The translations under genes and the position numbers were made by a program. A stretch of DNA of 64,000 nucleotides from Chrysomallon squamiferum (Eukaryota > Mollusca > Gastropoda > Neomphalida > Peltospiridae): positions 13,396,379 through 13,460,378 of the forward strand of contig CM022676.1 in assembly GCA_012295275.1 (NCBI GenBank), written 5' to 3'. This document shows positions 36,001 through 46,739 of the stretch, one piece after another; position 1 is the first letter of the stretch; every line of letters begins with the position of its first letter. The notes under the pieces are model-generated. The model ran no database searches. It had not been told where the DNA came from and saw nothing but the letters and a program-made list of their open reading frames with translations.

Positions 36001-39000
36001 TTTACTGCTTTCATGTTAAAGGATTATTACGGTGTCGTTTATTACTCTTGTTGTTTTCTATTTATTTATTTATTTATTTATTTATTTATTGACTTACTAC
36101 TTATTTATATTTGTTGATTTCTATTTATTTATTTATTTATTTATTTTATTCTATTTTGTTTCATTACTTTTATTATTTTTGTAGGAAATAGAATTCTTGC
36201 CACAGACAAGAAAATGCCAGTGCTTGGTCAGTCTCTTATTTTAATCTACACAAACAGTGAAGAAGACATAACAGGAGGTGTTAATTTCAAACTGAAAGGA
36301 GTAACACAAGGAGGATGTTATGCATCAGGGGGACCGTGTGGTTCTGGATTTAATTACAACGTAACAAGACAGTCTACACATGTCATAACTCTTGAGATTT
36401 TTTCTTTTAATGAAGCACAACATGCAGGAACCTGGAATGTTACTGAAACTTATCAAAACATTTTGTATTCTGTGAATTTAACACTTACAGCTCCTTTTGC
36501 AAGTAAGTTCTTTGAAAATGTTGGAAATCCATCGTAAGTAGTCATTTAATATATGTCAGCGTTACGTTTAACTTTAGATGAACACACAGACAAAAAAATT
36601 TACATTTTTCCCATCCGTAGTGTAATTTTATCATTTATCAAATACTATTACTAGTATTTAATCAACGCCAATAGTTTCTATTCTTCTACTGTTTTTTTTT
36701 TTTTTTTAATTCCTCTTCTCTTTTCTTCACTTTTTACTTTCGTATATATATATATATATATAAAAGATATTTAGCTTTATGCAAAAACAGAAAAGAAAAA
36801 AGTTTAGTTAATTGAATTATTGTTTAAAATAAGATATGAAAATGGTTTCAATGAAAAATCTAAAATAATAATATTAACAACACAACAATAGCAACAACAA
36901 CAACAATAGTAAAAAGAAAAAGAAGAAAAAGATCAAGAAATAAAACAAAAACCTAACAATTTATTTGAAAACATATTTTGAATAGAAATACAATAAAAAA
37001 TAAATAAGTAAAAAAGTAAAAGTTTGATTTGCGACTATGGTATTTGCCATGTTTATCTTACATCAAGGTTTACTATGTAGATATTGTACAATATATCCAA
37101 ATTCTGTAGGACACGTTATTACGTCAAACAGCTTCTAGACCTAAATATTTGATAAGAAAATTAACTATTTTATATCACTAAATCATTAAATGATGATAAT
37201 AATGATGATTATATGTAAAAATGCAAAACAATAAAAATAAATGCATTGGAGATGCTATCATTCAAACATGGTGCTTGCTCTTTCAGTGTTTTGTTTATTT
37301 CATTATTATTTGATTATAATATTTTAGCTGTTGCTGAGGCATCAGTGATAAATTTTACTGATGCGTGTCCAAACCAGACAGACATTGATTCTCAGACAGA
37401 TTTTACTGTCAGCATAACAACTGGCTGTGTTTATCCAGCTGTAAAAATCTCCTGGTATTTATCTGGTGAAATGTCTTTGGTAAGTTTGCATTTATAAATA
37501 AAATAAAACCGTAAAGAAAATTATGAAAAATTATTATTTCAACTGTGATTAATTCATAAGACAAATTTTGTTTGTGCTTTCATTTATGTTTTAACCGCAT
37601 GAAAGTTCTGTGGTAAGTTTCCGTTCATAAATAAAATAAAAAATATAATGAAAATTATTCATGTATTATTAAAATACTTTGTTTTTGTTTTACCAAACAA
37701 TAGCAAGCATCTCCTTCACCCACAAGACCCCGCTAAAAAAAAAAACATTCTAAAAATATGTATATTCTTATTCCCAAAATACCTCCTTTCTTTCAAATAT
37801 TATGTTTATTTTACATAACAAAAATATGGGTTTTTTCCCCGGTATAAAAACAGATGAAATAGTGTAGATTCATTACAATTTCAAACTTTTATAAATTTGA
37901 GCAGATCCAAGCAGCATTTATAAGAATAATATTTTTTTTTTCCTATTTATTGTTTTGTGTTACATTAGTAAAGGAATAAATCAATAACTGTCATTATATT
38001 TCTATTTCATATTTATTTTTAAGAATTTGACACCAGTTACTATAACAGTCAGTGATGGTTGTACAACTCCACAAGTTAAAACAATTGCTAGGCTGACTAT
38101 GAATTATTTAACTGTACAAGGAAAAGTTAATGTCACCACTCACTTGATTCATCTGTCTTTTAATAATGATGTCTATGACAAGTTTATTTGTACTGCAAAC
38201 TTTGCAGGTAAGTAAAGATTAAATATCTGAACTATTCTGTATTGTTATTTGTTGAACTAAACGTATTTACTTTCTTATAGTTATACACACATACACGCAC
38301 GCACACGTATGCAATAAAACATCATCAACTGCTGACATACGAACGTGAAGTATTTTTATGTATTATTTGATATTCAAATTATTAATTCAAATTTTTTATT
38401 CATCCGTTCTTTGACAATGATGTCTATGACAAGCTTATTTGGTCACATTCCAGGTAAGTAAAGATTAAATATCCAAACTATTCTGTATTGTTATTAGCTG
38501 AACTAAATGAATTTACTTTTTTATAATTATATATATGCAGTAAAAAACATGACGAACTCCTGACGTAGGCATATGAAGTATTTTCATGTCTTAGTTGATA
38601 TTAAAATTATTAATTCAGGTTTTTTATGATAAATGAATCAATGAATAAATAATATTTCAATAGATGTTAAGTATGATACAGTAATTTTATTGTTTATATA
38701 TTGATTACAGTGCAAGTAACAGAGGTGACACTGTTAAACATCAGTTCACAGAAAGATAAAATACAAGTCAGTGAAGGTTTTGTGTCTCTGACATGTGTCA
38801 CGTCACCTAGCAACCCAGTCTCGTCTGTTTACTGGTACAAGAATAATCAACAGATAAACACAGGAATCACCAACATAAATATCACATCAGGTGACCTGAC
38901 TGTAAGAAAGAGTTCTGTGTCATTGACACTGACTGAGTCAGATGATGGACACAGTGTTTACTGCAAGGCCGGGATTCCTGGACAAACTCTTGTAACATCC

Positions 39001-42000
39001 AACACTGGAATACTTGATGTGTGGTGTAAGACTTTTAACATTAGAAATTTTAAAAATGTTTAAATAACTAAATAATTTCTAAATTATCTTAATACTTTTG
39101 TTTGTATAAAAATTATGCAATTTAACTGTTAATACTTATTTAATACATATTTAAATTTATTATTATTCAACTCGTCTTTAAGTAAGTTTGCTTACTGCTT
39201 CTTTTCCTGGTCCAGTTTTCAGAAATATCAGTTACAATTCTAAATATTTCACTATTTGATTAAATTTTACAGATGGTCCATCACAGAATGATGTCAGCGT
39301 CAGTTTTACAAATGAACAACTTGCAGTTGAAGGACGACCTTTGACCTTGACCTGTAGAACACTGACAGCTGCTAAACCAGACGTGGATTTCATCTGGAAG
39401 TTTAAAGATGGAAAACGTATTAATGGAACAAGGGGAGATAAACACGGTTCATCTGGAAATACTTGGTTTCAAACGCTAACAGTGACACCCAGAAGAGTAG
39501 ATAATGGGAAGACAATCCTGTGTACTGTGAGAAACACACATACGCAGACTGAGTCTAGAGGAGAAAAGTTTCTGGATGTGAAATGCAAGTTTATGAAAAA
39601 TTAGACTTTGAGATAATACATATTTATTTTTGAAAATTTTATTTAACAAAATAAATAATATAAAATAATAAAAGTAATAATAAAAAATAGCATAAATATT
39701 TCTGATTTCAGATCCACCAAGTTCATCTCCAGTTGTTTCAGGAACAACGTTTCCTGTGTTTGAGGGTGACCCTGTCACACTGAAATGTTCTACAACTGGT
39801 GGAAACCCAAAACCAAATCTGAACTGGACATGTTATAATCCTGTACACTGCTCTAACAGAGAAGAAACCATAACATGTACAATATCTTTCATAGCTAACA
39901 GGACTCAGAATAACAAAGTGTGTGAGTGTGTTTCTAGTTGGAAGTATGGCGAATACAACGACAGAAAAAGCAGAAACTTGACTATTTACTGTGAGTAATT
40001 TTAGATTGTTTATAATTTATACACATAGCAGCGTACTTTACTGGGTGGGTCCAGATTTTGCACTTAGGAGATATCCGGATTAACAGACGCAAGTAAATAC
40101 AATTCTCCTATTACAACATGAAATATATGTTTGTTAAAAGAAATGTTTATGTTTATTTATTTATGTTTTCAAGACGAGGGAGTCATTTCGAATCTATTAT
40201 AAATTCTAGAAAAAATAATAATGTAAAATAAGATGATTAGATAAACATGACTGATTCCATCTATACCAACTTTTTTCTGATTTTGAAACAACCAAATAGT
40301 AATTGTACCTCCTCAGGAGTTACATTTTGGATTTGTTTATCAAAATGATTAGAGTTTGTAATGTTTATTTTTCATTTTATTTTTTTTATTTACAAATCAT
40401 TGAAGCCTTACTCTTTCCACTTGGTCCTCAACATAACTTTTAAAATATTGACAGGTTAAAACCAATAAATAAATAAGTAAATAAAATCTTTCAAAATAGA
40501 AGTTGTTATATATTGTATTAGTAGGACACATATTCTTGTTTCTGGCATTCCACAAACCACATAAAGAAAATAATATTATTAATTAAAAAAAATTACAGCT
40601 CCAATAATTTATGTATGTATGAATATAGGATGCTGATTTAAATTACAACAACTAAAACGAGAATATTTGAAATAAAAGAAAAACAAATTTATTCTAATAT
40701 TCAGTTTTGGTGTTTATCATTCAACACCTCTCCAAAACAAATAATAAGAATGTTTTGGGGTTGATTTTTTTTTGGGGGGGGGGGTTGCAAGGGGTACAAG
40801 CAAAGTTAAATAAAAATAATTAGTCAATTAAAATGAGAATATGTTTTATAGATCCTCCTAGCAGACCAACACTTTCATCAGATCCTAAACAGCCATGGCT
40901 AGAAAACACAGGAGGCTCTTTGATTTGTTCTTTACCTGACAGTGGTAAAGGAAATCCAGCAGCTGAGTTTTACTGGACTAGAAATGGATCTGACGTACAA
41001 CACACAGGATTTAACTTGTCACTGACACCTACAAAAGAAAACAATGGAGTCTGGTACAAATGTACAGCTGGAAATAAATTTACAGACAGAAACGGACAAT
41101 ACAGACCTGAATCGAATTCTCTCCATATTAATGTATATTGTATGTTTATTATTTATTTTTCTTTATGACTTTTATGTTAACTAAGTATATAAGTAAGTAA
41201 GTAAATAATGTTGAAATTATTTTTAAAGATGTCTCGAGTAATAACTGATATTTGCTATTGGTATGCTGATCTCATATCTACAAATACTAAACAGCAATAC
41301 ACAGATACTAATTCATTTGCTTTTCATAATTGTACATATTTTCTCAATATTTATTAATTGTATATTAACTTCACGTTTATAGTTTTATCTGGAATAATTC
41401 ACGACTTTTACATTGCAATCTATAATTTCTCTTTTCACGTATTCTAATTTTTGTTCATACATTTTTTTATTTTTTTCAATCTCTGTAGATGCACCCAGAG
41501 TAAGAATTTTATCAGAGAGTCACATCAGAGTTGAACTTGGAAAACTTGTGATATTACGCTGTACAGCTGACAGTAATCCAGACAGTGTTGTATTTGAATG
41601 GCGAACTGGTACAAAACACCTCACTGACAGTTCTCTGTTTCAAATCTCCTCATTTCAACAGTCAGACCAAGGAGAGTACACGTGTTCAGCAACTTCAAAA
41701 ACTTCTTTTAACACTTCAATGTCAGGATCTGCCAGTGTCATTGTTACAGGTAACTTTAGTTACACTTTTTCATCTCACCTTTGTTAGCAAATTCAACTTA
41801 TTTTGTTATTGTTTCCATACCTGCCAGAACTAGCCAGTGTAAATTTTCATATGCAAACATTATTAGAATGTGGGTGTGGGTGTGCCTATATATATATATT
41901 ATTCCCAACGTTAAATTATTTAAATATATTGCAGATGAAATTAGTACACAACACAAATCCTTTTTCACGTTTTAGTTCTTGAATCAGCTCCTGAATGGTG

Positions 42001-44121
42001 TTACTGCACAAATGTGTCAGAAAATTCAGTAGACATCAAGTGGAAATACAACACAAACAAGTTCACTAGATTCACTGTTGAACAACTCCTGTCTACTGAA
42101 GACCAGTCTATCAGTCTACAAGTGTCAGACAATAAGACACACGACAAGACTTTTTCTTTACACGTTTCTCATCTCAAGTCCAATTCTTCCTACCACTTTA
42201 AAATTTACTCTTCTGCAAATAAAACTGACAGCCGTTACTGTTTGACTGTTTGTACCACTTTAACAACAATAAATTTTAGTAAGTAAAATATATATGTAGT
42301 TTTCAATTCTTCATTTAAAATTTCAGCAAAAGATATATATTTCTTTTTCACTGTGATTTTTTTTTTTTTTTTTTTACCGTACTTGTATACAGGTTCTGGT
42401 GAATCTAAGATAGTCCAAACGATTTACGTTATTTAGTGAAAGATCTTTAGAAGAAAGGATTGTAATTTAAAAAAAGATATCTTAAAATTAAACGTTACTG
42501 CGGATCACTGATTTATGTTTTGAACTTGTTATTATAATCACTGTAGAAGAATTTTCGTCCATGGAAACACTTGGAACTGGAATTGGAATTGGTCTGGCAG
42601 TAGGAATACTTCTGCTCTGCTGTCCTGCAATAATTATTCTGTTCATCTTGAGGAGAAGAGGTTACACATTCCGAGGTCAGTTAAATTTTAAATTCATTCA
42701 GTAGTTATTGTTTTACTGTTTTGAATATTTCCTATTTATTTATTTTTTTGTAGTTTTTAATTATTTATTTTAAAATTAGCTTTCTTTCTTATTTTTTACT
42801 TTTAATATTATTTCTGTTTAACTTTATATGTGTATGTGTCCGTGAGTTGTGTGTGTGTTAATTTATCTATTTGGATAATTGTTTCTTTCACTTTTCTTTG
42901 CTTGTTTTAAAAAAAAAACTAATCAAATTATTTCAATGTAAGAGTACTTATTTAGCTTCTAAAATACAACTATAAATATATCTTATAGGTTCAGACACCA
43001 AAAATGAAAATGAAATACATACGTGAGTACTGTGTTGAAATACTTCTGATTACTACTGTTATAAGAGATATTCAGTGTCTACTTACATGTTACGTGCAGA
43101 CCTTGTTTTGACATAGACACTAGTATGTCTAAAGTGCATAAATATATCTTACTTATGTTTAAAGCCAGTTTTCCTGTAAAATTGTATCAGGATTGAATGT
43201 ATATTAAATGTTAATAAAATATCTGCACTGTCGCACTAATATAACCGCGTCTGCAAAGTATGTTAGTGTCTCGTTAATGCAATGCTAGTGAAACCAAATA
43301 TACTTGAATGAGATACCAGTATATTTTTCTTATTGTGTTTCACAGATATCAAGATGTATCAATGGATTCAGTCCAGGAAACAGCTGTTCGTTCAGGTAAA
43401 ATAAGAAAACCAGTGTTTTGAATAATCTTTTTAGATCCTAGTTTTACTAGAGCACTTTCCTTTCCAAAGAAGCTGTCCCTTTGAGACATAAAACGATTCA
43501 AACTGAAGTAGATCTTGAAGCAGTAATCAAGATGATTATACACACAAAGAGGCAGACTGTTACATACAGTCAGATATTTTATTCACTTCGTGAAGAGTTT
43601 GAATAATTTATAAGTTTCAACCAAGACTGAAAGAACATTATTAGGTTTGTTTTATGTACACAATAGTGTGGTAAATTCAAAGAAACTGCAGTAAATTAAA
43701 TGAATTAAAAATAAGCGCCTAATATTTTTTTTCAAATTCCGGTAACAATTTCTTTAATAAATATTTTCTAGAAAATATAACGGAAAAATACTTTATCAAA
43801 TTGTGTACAAAGAAAATGTGTTTATGAAAATATTAATTAATTTATAGAACTTTCTCAAATACCTACAACTCAGTACGAGTGTCTACAATCACGTGATGCA
43901 CCTGCGTATGAAAAGCTGAAGGTGTCTGATAACAGACCGAGTTCAGGTAATAACATTTATTTAGAATTATTCACTTTTATCTATCATATTAAAATTTATC
44001 GAACTACGATGAAAATTGATAATAACTTATTTATATGTTAAAATAAAATGTGTATTTGTAAAGAAAATCTGAAAAGTTTTTATTCCGTATTCGTTATCAG
44101 AAGGTTTGTATGCCAATAGCA

Positions 44122-44157
<36 letters not shown>

Positions 44158-44246
44158 CATATTTTGGAAACGTGTTAGAAATCATGGCTTCCAGAGTCTC
44201 TGTAGTTATTTCAATTCTTCTTTATCCTAGATCGTTTTTGTCCTTT

Positions 44247-44277
<31 letters not shown>

Positions 44278-44325
44278 TTCTTTCTTTCTTTCTTTCTAGG
44301 GAATGTATATGAAAATACTGTATAA
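31438..44325 (+). CDS. Receptor B: 7 Ig + FN3 receptor with ITAM tail (15 exons)
   Basis: Exons: a leader (31438-31492, or alternatives at 32296 and 34383), 36185-36502, 37328-37479, 38024-38207, 38711-39025, 39273-39584, 39712-39990, 40852-41139, 41489-41749, 41976-42278, 42547-42675, 42989-43022, 43346-43395, 43848-43946, 44300-44325. With the 55-bp leader the sum is 2805 bp, in frame, 934 residues. Order: signal peptide, D1 to D7 Ig-like, FN3-like, transmembrane helix, tail of about 75 residues with five tyrosines. Two form YECL-x7-YEKL, the exact ITAM spacing. ITAMs recruit Syk/ZAP-70-type tandem SH2 kinases after Src-family phosphorylation, so an activating receptor is the likely role (inference). 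Numerous N-x-S/T sites fit an extracellular domain. Which leader is used cannot be told from sequence. Confidence 0.8.
32150..32350 (+). CDS. Receptor B leader candidate 2 (type A) with its promoter
   Basis: A TATATGG box-like sequence and ACAACGCTGTAG core lie upstream. The coding part, 32296-32350, reads MPLLIYLFVSLMIVTYSLG. The donor is GTGAAT, weaker than the usual GTAAGT but in the same phase 1. Plausible alternative first exon. Confidence 0.65.
32655..32720. repeat. (TAC)n/(TAA)n microsatellite
   Basis: CTA/TAC trinucleotides, then AAT. The homologous place in the second array (45898-45995) has TAA/TGA repeats. Confidence 0.95.
32850..33005 (+). pseudogene. Receptor B leader 3 (type A), donor lost
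   Basis: ATG at 32951 and an open leader (MALLRYLLDSFLTIRSCL). A one-base loss turns CTAG/GTAAG into CTAGTTATT, so the phase-1 donor is gone. An Asp and an Arg in the hydrophobic core also weaken the signal peptide. Confidence 0.75.
33027..33091. repeat. (TTA)n microsatellite
   Basis: Perfect TTA run just after the broken third leader. Confidence 0.95.
34250..34382 (+). promoter_or_regulatory. Type B promoter/5'UTR
   Basis: Sequence such as GTACAGTGACAGTTTGAG and AGAGCAAAGCAAGGCAGTTA is shared with 46740-46885. Its layout (GTGACAG, then GTAGT, then TGACAC) loosely parallels type A, suggesting distant common origin. Confidence 0.45.
34383..34461 (+). CDS. Receptor B leader candidate 4 (type B signal peptide)
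   Basis: A 26-codon leader starting MSVWIVSTVMLFQITG and ending SLTVKSILG; donor GTAAAAT, phase 1. It differs in length and sequence from type A but ends in the same phase, so it can replace it. Intact, unlike its copy at 46886. Confidence 0.75.
35255..35442 (+). pseudogene. Receptor B leader 5 (type A), 3' end deleted, with good promoter
   Basis: The promoter is the best preserved: TATA-like ATATATGAA at 35262-35270, the perfect palindrome ACAGCGCTGT at 35295-35304, and CGTGTACCCGGAAGAAAC. The ATG at 35389 reads MALLGYLLVSLLIVTIN then stop. Comparison with 47946-48400 shows that the donor and about 0.4 kb of intron were deleted. Confidence 0.8.
36060..36184. repeat. (TATT)n-rich intron end before receptor B D1
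   Basis: TTTA/TATT runs leading to the acceptor ATTTTTGTAG at 36175-36184. The preceding GGATTATTACGGTGTC (about 36020) and TTTCATTACTT (about 36160) recur before the second assembly gap. Confidence 0.8.
36185..36502 (+). CDS. Receptor B D1: V-like domain lacking canonical cysteines
   Basis: Acceptor TTTGTAG, donor GCAA/GTAAGT, phase 1 to 1. PVLGQSLILIYTN sits where the B-strand Cys should be (Tyr instead), and GTWNVTETY where the F-strand Cys should be (Val instead). The inner pair in GGCYASGGPC is kept. D1 of receptors A and C retain both the canonical and extra cysteines. Confidence 0.78.
37328..37479 (+). CDS. Receptor B D2, first half
   Basis: Acceptor TATTTTAG, donor TTTG/GTAAGT, phase 1 to 0. 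Contains DACPNQTDID, TTGCVYPAVKISWYL (B-strand Cys and core Trp). The domain is split by a 544-bp phase-0 intron, the only split Ig domain in the three genes. Confidence 0.78.
38024..38207 (+). CDS. Receptor B D2, second half
   Basis: Acceptor TTTTTAAG, donor GCAG/GTAAGT, phase 0 to 1. Ends NNDVYDKFICTANFAG with the F-strand Cys. Confidence 0.8.
38396..38625 (+). pseudogene. Tandem duplicate of the D2 exon 3' end and following intron
   Basis: Repeats about 38150-38395: NDVYDKLIW replaces NDVYDKFIC (Cys to Trp), and the donor CAG/GTAAGTAAAG is kept but there is no 5' part or acceptor of its own. Non-functional unless spliced cryptically. Confidence 0.75.
38711..39025 (+). CDS. Receptor B D3: Ig domain
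   Basis: Acceptor GATTACAG, donor TGGT/GTAAGA, phase 1 to 1. VSLTCVTSPSNP, SVYWYKNN, then ESDDGHSVYCKAG: a canonical C2/I-type Ig domain. Confidence 0.85.
39273..39584 (+). CDS. Receptor B D4: Ig domain ending at a GC donor
   Basis: PLTLTCRTL, FIWKFKDG, RVDNGKTILCTVRN. The phase-1 end requires AAAT/GCAAGT, a GC-AG intron. This gives the tyrosine at the domain junction that the neighbouring junctions also have. Confidence 0.8.
39712..39990 (+). CDS. Receptor B D5: Ig domain
   Basis: Acceptor ATTTCAG, donor TACT/GTGAGT. Begins P-P-S-S; GDPVTLKCSTTGGNPKP, LNWTCYN, NKVCECVSS. Additional cysteines (WTCYNPVHC, TITCTI) suggest an extra disulfide. Confidence 0.83.
40852..41139 (+). CDS. Receptor B D6: Ig domain
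   Basis: Acceptor TTTTATAG, donor TATT/GTATGT. DPPSRPTL, GGSLICSLPDSG, EFYWTRNGSD, NNGVWYKCTAGN: canonical. Confidence 0.85.
41489..41749 (+). CDS. Receptor B D7: I-set-like Ig domain
   Basis: Acceptor CTCTGTAG, donor ACAG/GTAACT. KLVILRCTADSNPDS, FEWRTG, SDQGEYTCSATS: the classic D-x-G-x-Y-x-C signature. Confidence 0.87.
41976..42278 (+). CDS. Receptor B FN3-like domain
   Basis: Acceptor GTTTTAG, donor TTTA/GTAAGT. ESAPEWCYCTNVSENSVDIKW, then HLKSNSSYHFKIYSSANKTD match the B/C-strand Trp and F-strand Tyr of a fibronectin type III fold. Membrane-proximal, as in receptor C. Confidence 0.72.
42547..42675 (+). CDS. Receptor B transmembrane exon
   Basis: After EEFSSMETLGTGIG come about 23 hydrophobic residues (IGLAVGILLLCCPAIIILFI) and LRRRGYTFRG, a stop-transfer sequence. 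Donor GTCAGT, phase 1. Confidence 0.87.
42989..43022 (+). CDS. Receptor B tail mini-exon 1
   Basis: 34 bp, phase 1 to 2, encoding SDTKNENEIH and the start of a Thr codon. Donor GTGAGT. The same 1-to-2 mini-exon follows the TM exon in receptor C (60585-60606). Confidence 0.72.
43346..43395 (+). CDS. Receptor B tail mini-exon 2
   Basis: 50 bp, phase 2 to 1: YQDVSMDSVQETAVRS. HTYQDV is a YxxV site. Acceptor TTTCACAG, donor GTAAAA. Confidence 0.75.
43848..43946 (+). CDS. Receptor B tail exon with ITAM
   Basis: 99 bp, phase 1 to 1. Residues YECLQSRDAPAYEKL (43874-43918) give YxxL, seven residues, YxxL, matching the ITAM consensus YxxL/I-x(6-8)-YxxL/I. Acceptor TTTATAG, donor GTAATA. Confidence 0.85.
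44300..44325 (+). CDS. Receptor B terminal exon
   Basis: Acceptor TTTCTAG; reads NVYENTV then TAA. The YEN sequence fits a YxN Grb2-SH2-type site. An ATTAAA at about 44346 could serve as poly(A) signal. Confidence 0.7.
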
Positions 44326-44394
44326 CTGATTCAACATCTAAAATTATTAAAATGAAAATTTTCGGACACCTTTGGAAATATCAGTGAGAGACAG

Positions 44395-44555
44395 AGAGAG
44401 AGACCTGTAGTAACAGAGAGAGTTGCAGATGGCCTAGACAGAGTACAAAATCGTGTACTCGGAAAAAAGATAAAAAGTTTAGTCAGAACAAACAAAATGG
44501 CGCTGTTTGGATACTTTCTTGTTTCTGTCGTGATTGTTAGGTTCAGTCTGGACTG
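44395..44555 (+). pseudogene. Type A leader of array 2, donor deleted
   Basis: The ATG at 44497 reads MALFGYFLVSVVIVRFSL. A deletion then joins the leader to intron sequence (GACTGGTTCGTGGAATC), removing the donor. Compare 31486-31570, where the same intron words lie about 60 bp after the donor. Confidence 0.75.
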
Positions 44556-45284
44556 GTTCGTGGAATCTTTTCGAAATTGTCCGAGACTTCAAGCTTTGAA
44601 TAACCAATGGCGTTTTCAGGTGCTGAAAATGATACAAAACTAGAACAGCATCTAATTCAGTACTTTGATTTGTTGTAACTTTTATCTAATTTATCTGTTA
44701 TCAAGTCGATAAACTTAAAGAGATGCAACTCTTGTCTGATATATTATAACGTTTTCATGTTAACCTCAGATTACAATTTGCCTGATCTAGAAGCATATTC
44801 TATAATTGTAACAAAACACAAATTGTTTTTATTTTGGTTTTCTCTTTGTACCATTGAATCGTGAGGGTTTTTTGACAAGCGCAAATTGAAACAGAATATA
44901 TTCTTTATTACAAAGAAAGTTTCTGTGTTGTGTATCTTTCCAGAATGTGTACGTGTGCATGTGAATTTAATAATTTTATATTATTATACAAATACAAACA
45001 CGTTACATGGAACGAGTATCATAAATAAAATAAATGATTTCAGGTGAAAAAACTCAAGTGGCAAATAGAAAGAATCTAATAAATCAAACTATAATTAGAC
45101 TATTTATTAATATTCAAAATATTTAAATTTTATTTAATAAATAGAAAGCTTTCAGATAAAGTTATATGACTTTAAGTAAATCAATGAAATTTGGCAATTG
45201 TGTTTTGTTACTTAAACGAAAGGATATAATAAAATAAAGTGGCGCCAAATAACAAATAAAGTGAAATGAATAATATATAAAAAT

Positions 45285-45420
45285 TGTAGTCGCTTTTATA
45301 CAATGACAGCGATGTACTAATCATGCGACACAATAAGTTAACCTAGATAAAGTAGGTGTATCCGGTAGAAAACATTAGAAGTGCACAACGCCGCTCTTAA
45401 CATATTTACTGGGTTTTTTC
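45285..45420 (+). pseudogene. Type A leader relic, ATG to ACG
   Basis: Promoter with ATGACAGCGATGTACTAATC, degraded 5'UTR, then ACGCCGCTCTTAACATATTT in place of the start. Confidence 0.7.
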
Positions 45421-45534
45421 CGCAAGTCATGAAACAATGATACTTTAGTACGTACTTCCCTTCATTCAGTTTAATAGTTAATACTAGGCTAAGCGAGAAT
45501 AATGTTATGAAAGTCAGAAAGAAGTAGTCTCTCT

Positions 45535-45645
45535 ATGATAGAGAGAGCGCTGTAGTAATAACGTGACACAAAAAGATGACGTACAGAGAGCACAACTCAT
45601 TCACCCGTAGAAAACAAGTTTAGTCACAACATACTAAAAATTACT
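45535..45645 (+). pseudogene. Type A leader relic, truncated before the ATG
   Basis: GAGCGCTGTAGTAATAACGT and ACAAGTTTAGTCACAACAT are present, then the sequence departs into intron-like DNA related to 48050-48230. Confidence 0.7.
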
Positions 45646-45897
45646 GGGAATAAGATTCATGTACACAAAACAGAAAACCTTCATTCAGTTTGTGTCCCGG
45701 TTACAGTTGGTTTTGTGTTCAAACATGACCTAAAATTTTGTCACTATATAATTATGTAAACTGCACGACATATCTATAACAAGTGAGAAAATCGCAGTAT
45801 GAAAACCGAGTTTTAACTAAACTGTTCCGAATGAGGTAAATATTACAGTATGAAACCTATTTGAATATTTTAAAAGGTCATTCAGTTGCGGCACATG

Positions 45898-45907
45898 AAT
45901 AATAATA

Positions 45908-45944
<37 letters not shown>

Positions 45945-45995
45945 TGATGATGATGATGATGATGATGAAGATGATGATAATAATAATAATAATAA
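45898..45995. repeat. (TAA)n/(TGA)n compound microsatellite
   Basis: AAT, then GAT, then AAT trinucleotides at the position matching the TAC repeat of the first array. Confidence 0.95.
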
Positions 45996-46739
45996 AACAA
46001 TATTTGATTATTCATAACTTTACTTCAGCTGGTACTATAAAAATAGTTTCTATTCCACTTTAGTCAGAGTGAATCTATATCTAGATGATGATATATTTTT
46101 AGAAGGGATACATTATAAAAATCTGGTCCATAAATTTTATTTTTTCTTCTTTATTTTACATCAACAATATGAAATGAACTCAAAATCTTCAGAGACTTTT
46201 CGCTCAAAGTCTCTAACACACAGACTGTACTTATGATTATGCCGAGAAGTGATATGGCTAAACAACTTTGATTATGATTAACAAAGATGGAGGCAGAGTG
46301 AGATGATGTACACGTAACGGCTCCCATATCATTTCAGCGCAGATTTAATCACGTAAATATAAATATAAACCAATGAGACACTAGCAGCTACAATAAATTA
46401 TACAATGGGCGCACTGGGACGAATTTGTCTTGTTATCTATGATAACTCAGCTCTGCACTTCAGTCAATAGGCTCTTTCTACTTACAACACTAACATGATA
46501 GCATTGCAAATCCTCATTTAGAAAGAAATGTATGCTCGACACCTAATTTTTTTATTTATTTTTTTTTTTTTTCACGAAGATCAGTTAAGGTATCATGTAT
46601 CATTAATTAGTCATCACATTTGTAATATCACTCATGAACACTTTTATTTTATGACAAGAACAAGAACAACATCAACAATAGATTATGCAGTGTCATTCAC
46701 ATGAAAACAGACGAAGTTAAGATTTTATTTTTTATTACG

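Noticed and set aside
39476-39778. Minus-strand open frame over receptor B D4/D5
   Set aside because: Antisense shadow spanning two exons and an intron.
44318-44325. PDZ-binding C-terminus in receptor B (ENTV)
   Set aside because: Class I PDZ ligands need Ser/Thr at position -2; here it is Asn.
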